From NCBI GenBank assembly GCA_013339895.1, contig JABACO010000022.1:4366610-4430609 (forward strand): DNA of 64,000 bases, written 5' to 3'. Positions 12,010 through 22,508 of the stretch are shown here, one piece after another. Below the pieces are notes generated by a model. The model saw only the letters and a program-made list of their open reading frames with translations. It was not told where the DNA came from and made no database searches. The stretch is from Ephydatia muelleri (lineage: Eukaryota; Porifera; Demospongiae; Spongillida; Spongillidae). Position 1 is the stretch's first letter. Every line of letters starts with the position of its first letter. A program made the position numbers and the translations under genes.

Positions 12010-12660
12010 GCCATACATTGTAGTTGCAGCATTACATGTCAAAAATGGGACACCTGAAAATGCTTCATGTTTAGGACAGCTTTGCCAACCATTCATACGG
12101 AGTACACAGATCAATTGCGTTCAGGTCTCTGGCTCATTGAGGCAGATGACGTTGTGGACAAATGTCTGTGGAGTACAATCAGGTCAGGCTGGCATGCAAT
12201 GCTGCTTTTTTGTATGTTTAGGAACCATACACTCTTGTGCATAGCTCTACATGTACATCAACTAATCTAAAACAGTACAGCCGATACATGTGTACACATA
12301 CATGCAATATGTCGATGGATATGGTGATCTGGTATGACAAATGTGTACGGTGGTACCATACCAATTGTAGCTGCAGCATTACAGGTCAAAAATGGGACAG
12401 TGGAAAATGCTTTTTATTTAGGACAGCTTTGCCAACCATTCATACGGAGAACACAGATCAATTGCGTTCAGGTCTCTGGCTCATTGAGGCAGATGGACAT
12501 TGTGGACAAATGTCTGTGGAGTACGATCAGGTCAGGCTGGCTGCCACGGGGATTAAGCTACATGCAATGCTGCTTCTTTGTATGTTTAGGAACCGTACAC
12601 TCTTGTGCATAGCTCTACATGTACGTCAAATAATCTAAAACAGTACACTAGATGTGTACA
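12010..12660. repeat. Tandem duplication, 347-base period, unknown content
   Basis: The sequence from about 12015 is repeated from about 12362 (for example GCAGCATTACAKGTCAAAAA in both, offset 347). The copies differ by scattered substitutions and small indels, so the duplication is not recent. Both strands are rather open. The minus strand of the left copy reads a cysteine-bearing peptide (CPKHEAFSGVPFLTC, then MYGQYCEG) that could be a duplicated exon. I do not recognise it. Confidence 0.7.
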
Positions 12661-13263
12661 CATACATTTAGCCATGTGCAGTAGAATACGCATGCATGAC
12701 ATTCAAATGTACGATTATAAGTCACGATCTTACTTACCCCCATGCTGGCTGTAACCATGCAGCCCCTTAACCCCTTTATAGGCATTACTATTTAGTGTCT
12801 CATATCGTTCATATCGTTGACAGTTGTGTGTAGGCAAAGCCACGAACACGTTGCTGAGTGTGTCACGTGAACTAAATGTAATCAGCATAACCATACCTGT
12901 GCGCTGTTGCTCGAGCTCTGGAAGAGGTCAACATTGACGATCGAGCGCTATAATATATAGCGACCACATGCACTTAAGGGTGTAAAAACATTTCTTCACT
13001 TACCTCATAGTTTCACACATAAGCTAGGCTACTGTATTGTGGATGACTGCCGCTATAAATTCACATGCATATAAATATGCTCATTCATTAGAAATCATGG
13101 ATAGTAAACCACAATTTCTAATGAATGAGCACCTTTGTCCCTTTCAACTGTCTTTGTTAATAGTATCCTTGCAAATGTAAAGAGTCCAATCAATTAAAAA
13201 ACATTACACTGTGAGACAAACGGTGTATGTGCGTGCAGTACATGCACACAACAACTTCAATCT
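12661..13263. other. Intron sequence with one 17-bp hairpin
   Basis: Non-coding. At 13079-13095 and 13114-13130 a 17-base stem (GCTCATTCATTAGAAAT and its reverse complement) encloses an 18-base loop. Nothing else was recognised. Confidence 0.6.
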
Positions 13264-13893
13264 TCAATGAGATCCTGCTAACAGCTGGACAACGTAATTG
13301 CAGAGCTCTCGTGCCCTGCTTGTAATCAGACTATCGTTTAACTTCACACCGGCTGCATGGATACTGTGTAGATGTGGCAACATTATCTGTAACACCGACA
13401 CCTTTTCAAATGCTTTTACAGGTACCTCCGGACTCCATCCATTTTCATCATCTGGATCAGGATCACTATCATCCACTGCTCCCCTCTCCTCAAGGTGCAG
13501 CCATTCAGTTAACATGCAAGACGCGTCTGACTTTAACCCTTAGAAAGCTTTAGTCACAACATCTAGGCCAATGCTATTCAGCATCAGCATTGTACTAGGA
13601 TGCGTGGTTGAAAACTGCGACAATAAGCTGTTCATTTGATGTAGGGTTTCCTCTTCCAGCTTATCCATTGAGTAGTGATCGTCATCTGCATTGCCTTTGG
13701 TTGCTGCAACAAAAGAGGGAAGGCAATTGGAATGCCTCCAGCAAGCTGCAATTGCGGCAGGTTGAAGATTGTCCCAAGAATGTTTTATGAGAGCCATTGC
13801 ATCACTAACATGAGGAGAGTTGGCGTACTGCAAGCCAGCGCAACCTGCTGGCAACTGTTCTGCTAGAATTTGCAGTTGTTGGTAGCTAGTCAT
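13264..13893 (-). pseudogene. pogo/Tigger-like transposase, C-terminal remnant
   Basis: Two minus-strand frames (13540-13893 and 13264-13515) are separated by a break. The first contains SDAMALIKHSWDNLQPAAI followed by ACWRHSNCLPS, the C-terminal signature of Tigger/Jerky-type DDE_1 transposases (a helix before W, then a conserved CW-R pair). The catalytic domain should lie to the right, but that position is taken by a LINE copy, so the element is truncated. A plain DNA transposon remnant in ARFRP1 intron 4. Confidence 0.6.
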
Positions 13894-13924
13894 TTTGGCT
13901 GAAAAGCTTGCATTGGGCCAAGTT

Positions 13925-14494
13925 CATGTGCAGGCCAAGTGAGGGGGCCAAGACTATCTATTAAAATAGAGCACGCAGAATGGCCCTACCTGCTAGCACC
14001 CCATTATCTAGAAACCAAGCATGAAAAAGGAGTGCAAGGCAATCGTCGTCAGCATCAATGGTTGCTGTGATCTTACACAAGACCAATGCAAAGAATAAAG
14101 GACCCGGAAGATCAACATGCTGAACTCCTGATTCTGATAGATGGCCCAAAGGGTGCCACAGGAGGGAATGAGTTCTGGGAAATGAATGGAATTCATCCAG
14201 CGGTGCCTGCCTGGACACAACGTTGTAGGCATTGCGCATGTCCACCTTCACCACAGCATGCATGTTCTAAGGCCATGAATTACCTTTTCAGTTCTCAAGG
14301 GGCAGGCAACTCCAAACTGAAGAGATTGGAAGAATTCAATGGCCTTTTGTTTAGTAAGGGAATGCAAGCACTTCCCTGTCAACCTCCTCAGGACTTCCCC
14401 ACAGCAATGGGTCTGATATCATAGGCACTACCCTCTTCTAGGTTGTTCAAAGCTGTTAGATTGCCACCTGCCAGGAATTTGGAAACTAGGGGAG
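13925..14494 (-). mobile_element. RLE-type LINE, copy G (RT fragment)
   Basis: Minus-strand RT pieces: FLAGGNLTALNNLEEG, RPIAVGEVLRRLTGKCL, DMRNAYNVVSRQAPLDE and AWFLDNGVL (a degraded YLDDG). The fragment is cut at 14494 by the gypsy element of 14495-19116. I could not follow the LINE with confidence on the far side. It has several frame changes. Confidence 0.8.
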
Positions 14495-14807
14495 TGTGGT
14501 AATGGGACTTAATGCGTTAGTACAATAGGACTTGTAAGGTCTCACGTGTGGAAGCTTCTAGAAGAAGTTCAAGGTGTAATGGACATGCGCAGTTGGAATG
14601 ATTGCTACTACTTAAGAACCCTCCAGACTCTTATCCTCCCTCTCTCTCGGCGGGTCTGCAACAACGGCGCTGGTTGCTGTTCCTTGTCAGCGTGCGCACT
14701 GGTTACTACCTCCTTTGTATAGTTGTGTGCTTTGTGATTGTTATTATTTGATATCTCCTCTGTCCCTACGAGCGCCTCGCGTTACGTACTCAGTTGGAGT
14801 TATCACA
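14495..14807 (+). repeat. 5' LTR of the gypsy element
   Basis: 313 bp, TG...CA ends. The primer-binding region TTGGCGACGAGGG starts directly after it. A promoter should lie here by family analogy. Confidence 0.93.
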
Positions 14808-14830
14808 TTGGCGACGAGGGTGAATCGAGT

Positions 14831-17800
14831 ATGGCTACTCTTTTGGGAGTAGTTGGCCCCTTCAACCCTGACACCGACGACTGGGTAGTCTACTCCGAAC
14901 GTCTCGAGCAGTTTTTCAAAGCCAATGGTATCTCAGACCCAGAGAAGCAACGGGCGGTGCTTTTGAGCACATGTGGAAACGAGACATACCTCCTTATTCG
15001 CAGCCTGGCAGCACCAGATAAGCCCACAGACAAGTCTATCTCGGATATACTTGAGTTAGCCCGTGACCATTTTTGTCCCTCTCGTTCTGTTATAGTTCAG
15101 CGCTACAACTTCAACTGTCGTACTCAGAAAGAAGGCGAAACCGTTTCCCAGTTCTGTGCGGAACTCCGGAGATTGTCTGAATACTGTGAATTTGGAAATA
15201 CCCTCAACGACATGCTCAGAGACCGTTTGGTGTGCGGCATTAGGGATATCAAGCTACAGCGAAGGCTTTTGGCAGAAAGGGGCCTCACTTTCGCCAAGGC
15301 CTTTGAATTAGTTCAAGCAGCCGAACTGGCAGAAAAGAACGCCATGGATATTCAGCATTCCACCACGGCCTCCGTTTGCACTGTTCAGCCTCCAGACTCT
15401 CCAGCAGGTATGGATAACGTGCATGATGCTTGTTTTCGTTGTGGCGGAAGGCACAGTGCCGCGGACTGCCGTTTCAAGTCGGTGGAATGTTATAATTGCG
15501 GTAAGCTTGGTCATCTGTCTCGTGTATGTCGTAGCAAAAAGCCTGGACGCTCCATCGGGAGGGACACCGCTCAATGGCGACCCAAGGATACCTATACGCT
15601 GTTCACGGTAGCGGGAGATAGGTCTAGAGCTCCATTGACGCAGAAGGTAAAACTGGATGGTGCCGATTTGATGATGGAAGTAGACACAGGAGCGGTGGCG
15701 TCCGTTATAAGTGAGGAAACGTACAGGCAGTTGTGGACAACACCCAGGCGTCCCAAGTTGAAGCCTTCTGACGTTTACTTGAGAACATATACGGGAGAAA
15801 GGATCCAAGTAAAGGGACAAATCACAGTGGAAGCTAAGTATGGGGGCTCTACTCAACTGTTGGACATCCTGGTTGTCGGTGGTAAAGGTCCTTCATTGAT
15901 GGGGCGGGATTGGTTACACAAATTAAAGCCTAACCTTTCTGTGTGTTACATGGGGAGGAAGGGAAGTCTGTCACTACAGGGGTTGATGGATGGTCACGGG
16001 GACCTCTTCAAAGACGAGTTGGGTCTCATCAAGGGAGTTACAGTTAAGATTCAGGTCGACAGTTCAAAGCCTCCACGATTCTTCAAGCCTCGATCAGTTC
16101 CCTATGCACTGCGGGGTAGAGTTGAGCAAGAGCTGGAGCGCTTACAGAGAGATAGAATTATTGAACCTGTTCAATTTTCCGAATGGGCAGCACCAGTGGT
16201 ACCTGTGATGAAACAGGACGGAAGCATCAGAATATGTGGCGATTATAAGTTAACAGTGAATTCTGCGTCTGACATTGAATCTTACCCCCTTCCCAGGATA
16301 GATGATTTGTTGTCCTCACTGGCGGGAGCTAGGGTTTTCACAAAACTGGACCTGGCCCATGCCTACTTACAGTTGGCCTTGGATGAAGAATCGAAGAAAT
16401 TTGTAACAGTGTCTACCCACAAGGGCCTTTTTCGATATAATCGACTTCCATTCGGGGTGGCATCTGCCCCAGCCATTTTCCAACGTGTCATAGAGGGGAT
16501 TTTGAGTGGTATTCACCACGTCTATGCTTACATGGATGATGTTCTGGTGGCAAATGATACCGAGGCGGAACACCTTTCAACCTTGGAGGAAGTCCTGGCA
16601 CGTTTGGAGCAGTATGGGGTACGGTTGAACAAGGCAAAGTGTAAGTTTATGTTGCCCAGTGTGGAATATTTGGGATATCACATCTCAGGGGATGGTGTTA
16701 GACCTACACAGGAGAAGCTTCAGGCCATTGTGGATGCCCCCGCTCCTAAGGACGTTTCTCAGCTAAAATCTTTCCTTGGGTTGGTTAACTACTACTCAAA
16801 GTTTTTACCCCACCTAGCAAACACATTGGCACCACTCTATGCATTGCTAAAAAAACATCAGCAATGGTGCTGGGGAGCTGAACAAGAAGAAGCTTTCAAG
16901 AGGGCCAAGTCACAGCTAGCATCAGATGTTGTGTTGGCGCACTTTGATCCACAACAAAGGTTGGCCGTAGCTTGTGATGCATCACCTTATGGGGTAGGGG
17001 CAGTATTGTCACACTTGTACAATGATGGGTCTGAGAGGCCAATTGCATATGCTTCCCGTTCGCTTGCACCTGCTGAACGGAAATATTCCCATATAGAAAA
17101 AGAGGGTCTAGCTGTGGTATTTGGAGTTAAAAAGTTCCACCAATACCTACTTGGGAGGAAATTTGTTGTGTTTTCAGATCACAAGCCTCTTCAGTTCCTC
17201 TTTTGCGAAACTAGACCAGTACCTCCAATGGCATCGGCGAGAATTCAGCGTTGGGCATTGACGTTGAGCGCTTACAACTATCGGATTGTGTACAGGCCAA
17301 GCCAACTTCAGGCGAATGCAGATGGGCTAAGCAGGCTGCCTTTAAAAGGAGAAGAGCCAGGAGATGTTCCTTTACCTGGAGACACGATCGTGATGATGGA
17401 ATCTCTCTCCAATGTGGATTCAGTTGTTACTGCTACCACTATCCGGAGTTGGACAGATAAGGACCCAGTCCTGTCTCTGGTCAGACGAATGGTCTTGCAT
17501 GGTTGGCAGCCACAGGCAAGTGATGAGTTTAGACCATACGAGCAACGTAAGCTTGAACTTAGTGTCCAGAATGGATGTGTACTTTGGGGCAGTCGGGTAG
17601 TGGTGCCTCCACAGGGAAGACAGCATGTTCTTGAAATGCTGCACGAAGGTCACCCTGGTATCTCACGAATGAAATCTCTTGCTAGGGGAATAGTATGGTG
17701 GCCCAAGTTGGATGCTGATCAAGAGACCTTGGTCAGAAGCTGCAAAGCTTGCCAAGAGAATCAGAAGTGTTGTTCGAAGGTTCAGTTACACCCATGGGAG

Positions 17801-18787
17801 TGGCCTGCAGAGCCTTGGGCTCGGGTGCATGTTGATTTCTTTGGCCCCTTTTTGGGAAAGCAATTCTTTATCATTGTAGATGCTCACTCTAAATGGATAG
17901 ATGTGTGTGTAGTGTCGTCACCTTCCTCTCAGCAGGCCATTCAGGCACTTAGAAGAGTGTTTTCAACTCATGGGCTCCCACAGATCCTGGTCTCTGACAA
18001 TGGAGCAGCATTTTCAAGTTCGGAGTTTCAAACATTTGTTGCACGAAATGGATTCAAGCATGTCAGAAGTGCACCCTATCATCCGGCCACCAACGGGCTA
18101 GCTGAGCGAGCAGTTCAAACAGTCAAAGATGCCCTAAAGAAGACCTCGGGTGACATTGATACTCGTTTATCCAGATTTTTGTTTCAATATAGGCTCACAC
18201 CGCATTCCTCTACTGGCCAGTCACCTGCAAAGCTCTTACTGGGACGTGTGCCCAGGTCTCACTTGGACTTCCTTTTCCCAGATGTGGCTGACAATGTGAA
18301 GCAGAATCAGCAACGGCAGAAGCAGAACCATGATCAGAGGGCAACTGAGCGTTTCTTCGTAGTCGGAGACAAAGTGTATGCTCTAAATCATAGAGGTACT
18401 CCTATCTGGCTTCCAGGGACAGTATCTGCTGTGTCAGGTTCCCGCTCTTTGACTATCAAGTTCAGTGATGGACGCGAGTCCAGATACCATGCAGATCACG
18501 TTAGGGCTCGTGAACAAGATGGGAGAGGGGGCAAAGAAGATGAAGACGAAGATGATTACTCACCAACTGAGTGTATTCAAGACCAAGAAGAGGAAACCTT
18601 GTTGGCTACAGATCAGAATCAGGCCCCACCTGCAAACACTCACAGGGAGGATACTCCACCAGCCCCAACACCTCCACCCGAGGAAGTACATGTTCACCCA
18701 CAACCTGCTTCAGTTGAGGTGACATCTCAAGCAGCTCCTATATTACGTCGCTCAACCCGTCTTCGTCATCCTCCAGATCGGTTGTGA
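14831..18787 (+). CDS. Gypsy gag-pol polyprotein (1318 aa, single frame)
   Basis: I chose the first ATG after the LTR and primer site (14831). The frame is open further upstream into the LTR. Order of domains: gag; two CCHC knuckles near residues 200-235 (CFRCGGRHSAADC and CYNCGKLGHLSRVC); aspartic protease (VDTGAVASVIS, about 283); reverse transcriptase (active site YAYMDDVLV, about 567); RNase H (ACDASPYGVGAVLS, about 716); integrase with an HHCC zinc motif (HEGHPGISR...CKACQ, about 937) and the DDE core (VDFFGPF, VSDNGAAF, NGLAERAVQ). It resembles the K02A2.6-like gypsy proteins common in invertebrates. Gag and pol share one frame with no shift or stop between them. Confidence 0.95.
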   Translation: MATLLGVVGPFNPDTDDWVVYSERLEQFFKANGISDPEKQRAVLLSTCGNETYLLIRSLAAPDKPTDKSISDILELARDHFCPSRSVIVQRYNFNCRTQKEGETVSQFCAELRRLSEYCEFGNTLNDMLRDRLVCGIRDIKLQRRLLAERGLTFAKAFELVQAAELAEKNAMDIQHSTTASVCTVQPPDSPAGMDNVHDACFRCGGRHSAADCRFKSVECYNCGKLGHLSRVCRSKKPGRSIGRDTAQWRPKDTYTLFTVAGDRSRAPLTQKVKLDGADLMMEVDTGAVASVISEETYRQLWTTPRRPKLKPSDVYLRTYTGERIQVKGQITVEAKYGGSTQLLDILVVGGKGPSLMGRDWLHKLKPNLSVCYMGRKGSLSLQGLMDGHGDLFKDELGLIKGVTVKIQVDSSKPPRFFKPRSVPYALRGRVEQELERLQRDRIIEPVQFSEWAAPVVPVMKQDGSIRICGDYKLTVNSASDIESYPLPRIDDLLSSLAGARVFTKLDLAHAYLQLALDEESKKFVTVSTHKGLFRYNRLPFGVASAPAIFQRVIEGILSGIHHVYAYMDDVLVANDTEAEHLSTLEEVLARLEQYGVRLNKAKCKFMLPSVEYLGYHISGDGVRPTQEKLQAIVDAPAPKDVSQLKSFLGLVNYYSKFLPHLANTLAPLYALLKKHQQWCWGAEQEEAFKRAKSQLASDVVLAHFDPQQRLAVACDASPYGVGAVLSHLYNDGSERPIAYASRSLAPAERKYSHIEKEGLAVVFGVKKFHQYLLGRKFVVFSDHKPLQFLFCETRPVPPMASARIQRWALTLSAYNYRIVYRPSQLQANADGLSRLPLKGEEPGDVPLPGDTIVMMESLSNVDSVVTATTIRSWTDKDPVLSLVRRMVLHGWQPQASDEFRPYEQRKLELSVQNGCVLWGSRVVVPPQGRQHVLEMLHEGHPGISRMKSLARGIVWWPKLDADQETLVRSCKACQENQKCCSKVQLHPWEWPAEPWARVHVDFFGPFLGKQFFIIVDAHSKWIDVCVVSSPSSQQAIQALRRVFSTHGLPQILVSDNGAAFSSSEFQTFVARNGFKHVRSAPYHPATNGLAERAVQTVKDALKKTSGDIDTRLSRFLFQYRLTPHSSTGQSPAKLLLGRVPRSHLDFLFPDVADNVKQNQQRQKQNHDQRATERFFVVGDKVYALNHRGTPIWLPGTVSAVSGSRSLTIKFSDGRESRYHADHVRAREQDGRGGKEDEDEDDYSPTECIQDQEEETLLATDQNQAPPANTHREDTPPAPTPPPEEVHVHPQPASVEVTSQAAPILRRSTRLRHPPDRL

Positions 18788-18803
18788 ATATGAAGGGAGG
18801 AAG

Positions 18804-19116
18804 TGTGGTAATGGGACTTAATGCGTTAGTACAATAGGACTTGTAAGGTCTCACGTGTGGAAGCTTCTAGAAGAAGTTCAAGGTGTAATGGACATGCGCA
18901 GTTGGAATGATTGCTACTACTTAAGAACCCTCCAGACTCTTATCCTCCCTCTCTCTCGGCGGGTCTGCAACAACGGCGCTGGTTGCTGTTCCTTGTCAGC
19001 GTGCGCACTGGTTACTACCTCCTTTGTATAGTTGTGTGCTTTGTGATTGTTATTATTTGATATCTCCTCTGTCCCTACGAGCGCCTCGCGTTACGTACTC
19101 AGTTGGAGTTATCACA
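18804..19116 (+). repeat. 3' LTR of the gypsy element
   Basis: 313 bp, same sequence as the 5' LTR by eye, preceded by the purine tract and followed by the GGGAG duplication. Confidence 0.93.
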
Positions 19117-19395
19117 GGGAGTCAGTATCCCATGCCTGCGACCTGCAGATTTATGTCACTAAACAATTTAGCAATCCTTATGTGTGGACCAACCTTTTGG
19201 TACCACTGTCAATGCCTTCATTCTATCACTCTATCACTTGACATCAATACAACATCAATATACCATCCTCTCTGTTTCTTCAACTTAACTGAAGTGGATG
19301 GTCTGTCAGCATGCTCTACAGAGCTGTCACTTGTTTTTTCACTTACCTAGCCTTTTCATCTTCACTGTCCTTATCCATTGCCTCACCTGCAGTAT
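19117..19395. other. Intron sequence after the gypsy element, unclassified
   Basis: Could be the continuation of LINE copy G or of another remnant. No motif settles this. Confidence 0.4.
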
Positions 19396-20075
19396 TATCC
19401 AGAGAGAGTTGTTGTGGATTGTAGCGAGCCCGAGAGATTTGTTGCTCTCAGCAGATGTGGGATTGACAACCTTCAGACACTGGATACGATTGTGAGGGAG
19501 GATGTTCTGCACGATGCCCTGGCCCAATATTGTATCAGTGCTCTAGTAGTCAGACATTTTCATTTGGCAGCTCCACAAGGCTCATGATGATAACAGCAAG
19601 ATATGGGTACACATCAGCTAAGGTGATGTCCTTGTACAACTTAAGCAGCGCTGGTGGGCTGGAGGAAACAAGTTCAGTGTGTGCTCGGCAATAGGATTCT
19701 CAAACAACCATATTCACTATGTCAGGAGTGATGGTAATTAAGTTGACCACGTGTTCTGGTTCAGCCTCAGGATAGATAGGTTCAATATCTTCCAAAGCAA
19801 AGGCAGGCATCGTGATGGAAATGCCATGATTCATCTGCCAGTTAGCAACATTCTTCCGCTGCCTGCGAGGTGCAGTACTACCAATACGACCAAGACCCAC
19901 GCCTCGTCAGAGACCACAACCCATGCCTCATTTGCAACCACGATCGCTTCAGGTTCTTCTTCCTCACTGCTACCCTCTTCATCGCTCTTGGCATCAATTT
20001 CACTGTTGGAACTGCGGTACAAGACTTCTTTTCACCATTCCTCTCTTCTGAATTCGAGAGTTCCGCCATTTTGTG
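19396..20075 (-). pseudogene. Possible piggyBac-like transposase N-terminal remnant
   Basis: Minus-strand pieces in several frames: MAELSNSEER start near 20069; an acidic stretch DAKSDEEGSSEEEEPEAI; APRRQRKNVANWQ; then LLKLYKDITLADVYPYLAV and YWGQGIVQNILPHNRIQCL. An acidic N-terminus followed by a D-I-T-x-x-D/E segment and an N-R-x-Q segment is the layout of PGBD-type piggyBac transposases. Catalytic aspartates were not found. At least three frame changes. The assignment is tentative; a host gene remnant is the alternative. Confidence 0.35.
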
Positions 20076-20392
20076 TTAGTAATTTATCATGCGTGTACTA
20101 TCATGTTTAGGCATTATTTGTAATAAAGACAACTCTTATTTTTCCAATGGGAGTGTGCCAAGATGAAACAAGGAGATGGAGAGGAAAACATGCTACACAC
20201 ACTTGTTATTTGGCCTCAGCAAAAGGCTACAGACAAGGTTCAAAGAACAAAAGATATGCATGTCTTAAAATGAATGGGGCTTTTAAAAGATAGCTGTTAC
20301 TGTATGGTGTTTGTGATTTGTATTGGATGGACTTTATTACTTGATAGTACACAGTTTCTGTGATATACACTTGTTTGCTATTTTTCATGCAG

Positions 20393-20463
20393 AGACAGTT
20401 ATTTGTCATGCTGATTTGGAAACTGCTCCACTTTTGGTCCTTGCTAACAAGCAAGACAGAATG
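20393..20463 (+). CDS. ARFRP1: ARFRP1 exon 5
   Basis: After the acceptor TTTTTCATGCAG it encodes TVICHADLETAPLLVLANKQ and then DRM, with the first codon completed from exon 4. NKQD is the G4 guanine-specificity motif. It ends ATG|GTATGC in phase 0. The 15.6-kb intron before it is filled with mobile elements. Confidence 0.93.
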
Positions 20464-21135
20464 GTATGCTTAAATGCATGTATATTATGCATGGATGCAT
20501 GTGTGATGCAACTTTTGTGTCTCATGTTTGGTGTGGATGTTTGGATTTTAATTCAGGAATATAAATATTGACATGCTGTATACTAATGATGGAAGGCTAA
20601 CTGCATGATGTAGCTGTGTTGCTGTGAAGAACTTGTCATTAGCATAATCATAGGAATGTACATGTATTTTAAGTTCATTGAATGGAACACAAACAGTAAC
20701 CATATATGTAAGTACCTCATCCAGTACGCATGATGAGTAATGGAATAGCATTACTGTAATGATTTTTGTTGAGCCAGTGTTGCTGGTTACATACATGTAG
20801 GCCATTTGTAGATCGTGGGAACTGGAATGAGCTATTCGTTAAACACACAGTCCAGATACAACCTAGTATGTATATCACTATCTAAAAAAGTAGTACCTGG
20901 TCCAGAGCATTTTTTACACATCATACACATACTGTATTGCTGTGCATATTAATACAGTTATGTACATGAACATTTGTTTCTATTAACTCCCGAATGTGCA
21001 GTTTTGCACTTACTAAAGTTGAGCACAGTAGTAAGATATTAAATATACAGTACAAATGTGCATGCACCCATTCTACACTGCATGTAGTCTGTAGATCTGT
21101 TTTGACAATTGATTGCATATTTCTTTTCTTTCCAG
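20464..21135. other. ARFRP1 intron 5, nothing recognised
   Basis: AT-rich, no supportable frame or repeat. Confidence 0.7.
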
Positions 21136-21236
21136 GATGCTTTGCCTCTGACTGTGGTGGAGGCGGCATTTGGTTCCAGTGAAGAGGCAGTAGGTAACAG
21201 AGACTACAGGATTCAACGAGTGTCAGCTCTGAAAGG
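21136..21236 (+). CDS. ARFRP1: ARFRP1 exon 6
   Basis: After TTCTTTCCAG it encodes DALPLTVVEAAFGSSEEAVG and then NRDYRIQRVSALKG, containing the G5 SAL motif. In human ARFRP1 about two dozen more residues follow (a G-V-x-E-G-I-x-W-M segment). Here the frame meets TGA at once if read through, but the sequence AAAGG|GTGAAT is a good donor, so splicing to a last exon is likely. I searched the following sequence by eye for that segment and did not find it. The exon may be far downstream beyond inserted elements. Confidence 0.9.
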
Positions 21237-22508
21237 GTGAATAAATGCTGTATATATGGGCAAATGTTGCATCATTTTAGCATTTGCATGCGTAGAATTG
21301 CTGAGGCTGATTAATGAAGAATATCTGTTCAGTACTGATCAGGTACCAGTAGCAATAGGGTTCATAAAAATAATAAAACTTTTCCTTTTCTTCACACCAA
21401 TTTTCATACTTAAAATGAGCGGGTTCTGGATAAAGAGAACCACATTGTTGCGAGCTACATGTACAGTAGTAGTGGTAATATCTGATTGAATTCGAACCTG
21501 CTTTCTTTTATTGATTCCCCAACCAGGAGTGATGTTATCCAATTTCGAAATTGTACATGTAGTTTGGCATTCACTAACTATAGACTTCTGTTCGCTACAT
21601 GCATGTAGGTGCATACTAAAATTTAAGAACTTGATGTTTGTCAAGCTCACACATGTCATGTTGAAATCTGAATCTTGTTCTTGTATTGTAATGTGTAAAA
21701 CATTTTTTTAATCTTTTATGGTATGTGTAACTCACTTTGTGCATGATGAAAGAAGGCAATCATTGACTTGCCTTGCCCTCCCTTTCTATCTGCTCCTAAG
21801 CAGTTTGTATCTTTTCCATCATACAAGCTACTGTACATGTTTTGTGTGTTCACTGCATCAGTAATGCTTCCAAGAGCTATGTTATGTGTCCCTTTTGCAG
21901 CATGAACATTATCATGTGGACCGTTATCGCCTATGCCGTTGTCAAGTTCTTTATCCCCGATTCTCATAGCCATTATCTGCACCTTCCTCCTGACATGTTT
22001 CTTCCTCTCCTGCCCACTTATGTACTATAGTTTAATTCCTCATCAGTTGAAAGAAGATATTTTAGTGGTTGAAAATATCCCAAGGTATTTTACCAGCCAG
22101 GCGTGCAAGTGTGCGGGACTTTGTTTTCTAAATTATGAACAGAGACTACATTTCTTGAACTTGAATTGCTTTTTCATTGTCGACAAGTGTATGATTCATG
22201 TCTACTTTTTCAGATGTGCTATGACCTGATTGACTTTCCAACAGATAACATCATGAAACGTGACTTCTGCTTACAGCCTTCATCGCAATTCTTGCCGATA
22301 AGGTGTTCTGGGAATGTACATAAGAATGTCAAACTTACTTTGTTCTTTGAACGAACAGTCCCTATTTGCTGCCCGATGTCACAGTTACTGCTCAAAGCCT
22401 TGCAATGTTTTTTAGCATAAAGTTAAGGATTTCTAGGCATACTTTAAGTGCATGGTAGCTTATATCTACCCGCCTTATACGTCCTTTTCCTTAAAAAATT
22501 AATTTAAA
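21237..22508. other. Probable ARFRP1 intron 6, nothing recognised
   Basis: No coding motif. Several possible acceptors exist (for example TTTTTCAG near 22212) but the frames after them do not resemble the ARFRP1 C-terminus. Confidence 0.5.

Larger units (their letters stand above)
14495..19116 (+). mobile_element. Ty3/gypsy element, looks whole
   Basis: A complete-looking LTR retrotransposon of 4622 bases inserted in LINE copy G. It has 313-bp direct LTRs that begin TGTGGTAATG and end TTATCACA, a 5-bp target duplication GGGAG (14490-14494 and 19117-19121), a purine tract GAAGGGAGGAAG just before the 3' LTR, and one uninterrupted gag-pol frame. The two LTRs read the same by eye. I see no break. 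Intact structure and matching LTRs imply a very recent insertion. It lies in ARFRP1 intron 4, in the sense direction. Confidence 0.95.

Noticed and set aside
15308-15856. 182-codon minus frame inside the gypsy element
   Set aside because: Shadow of the gag-pol frame on the other strand.
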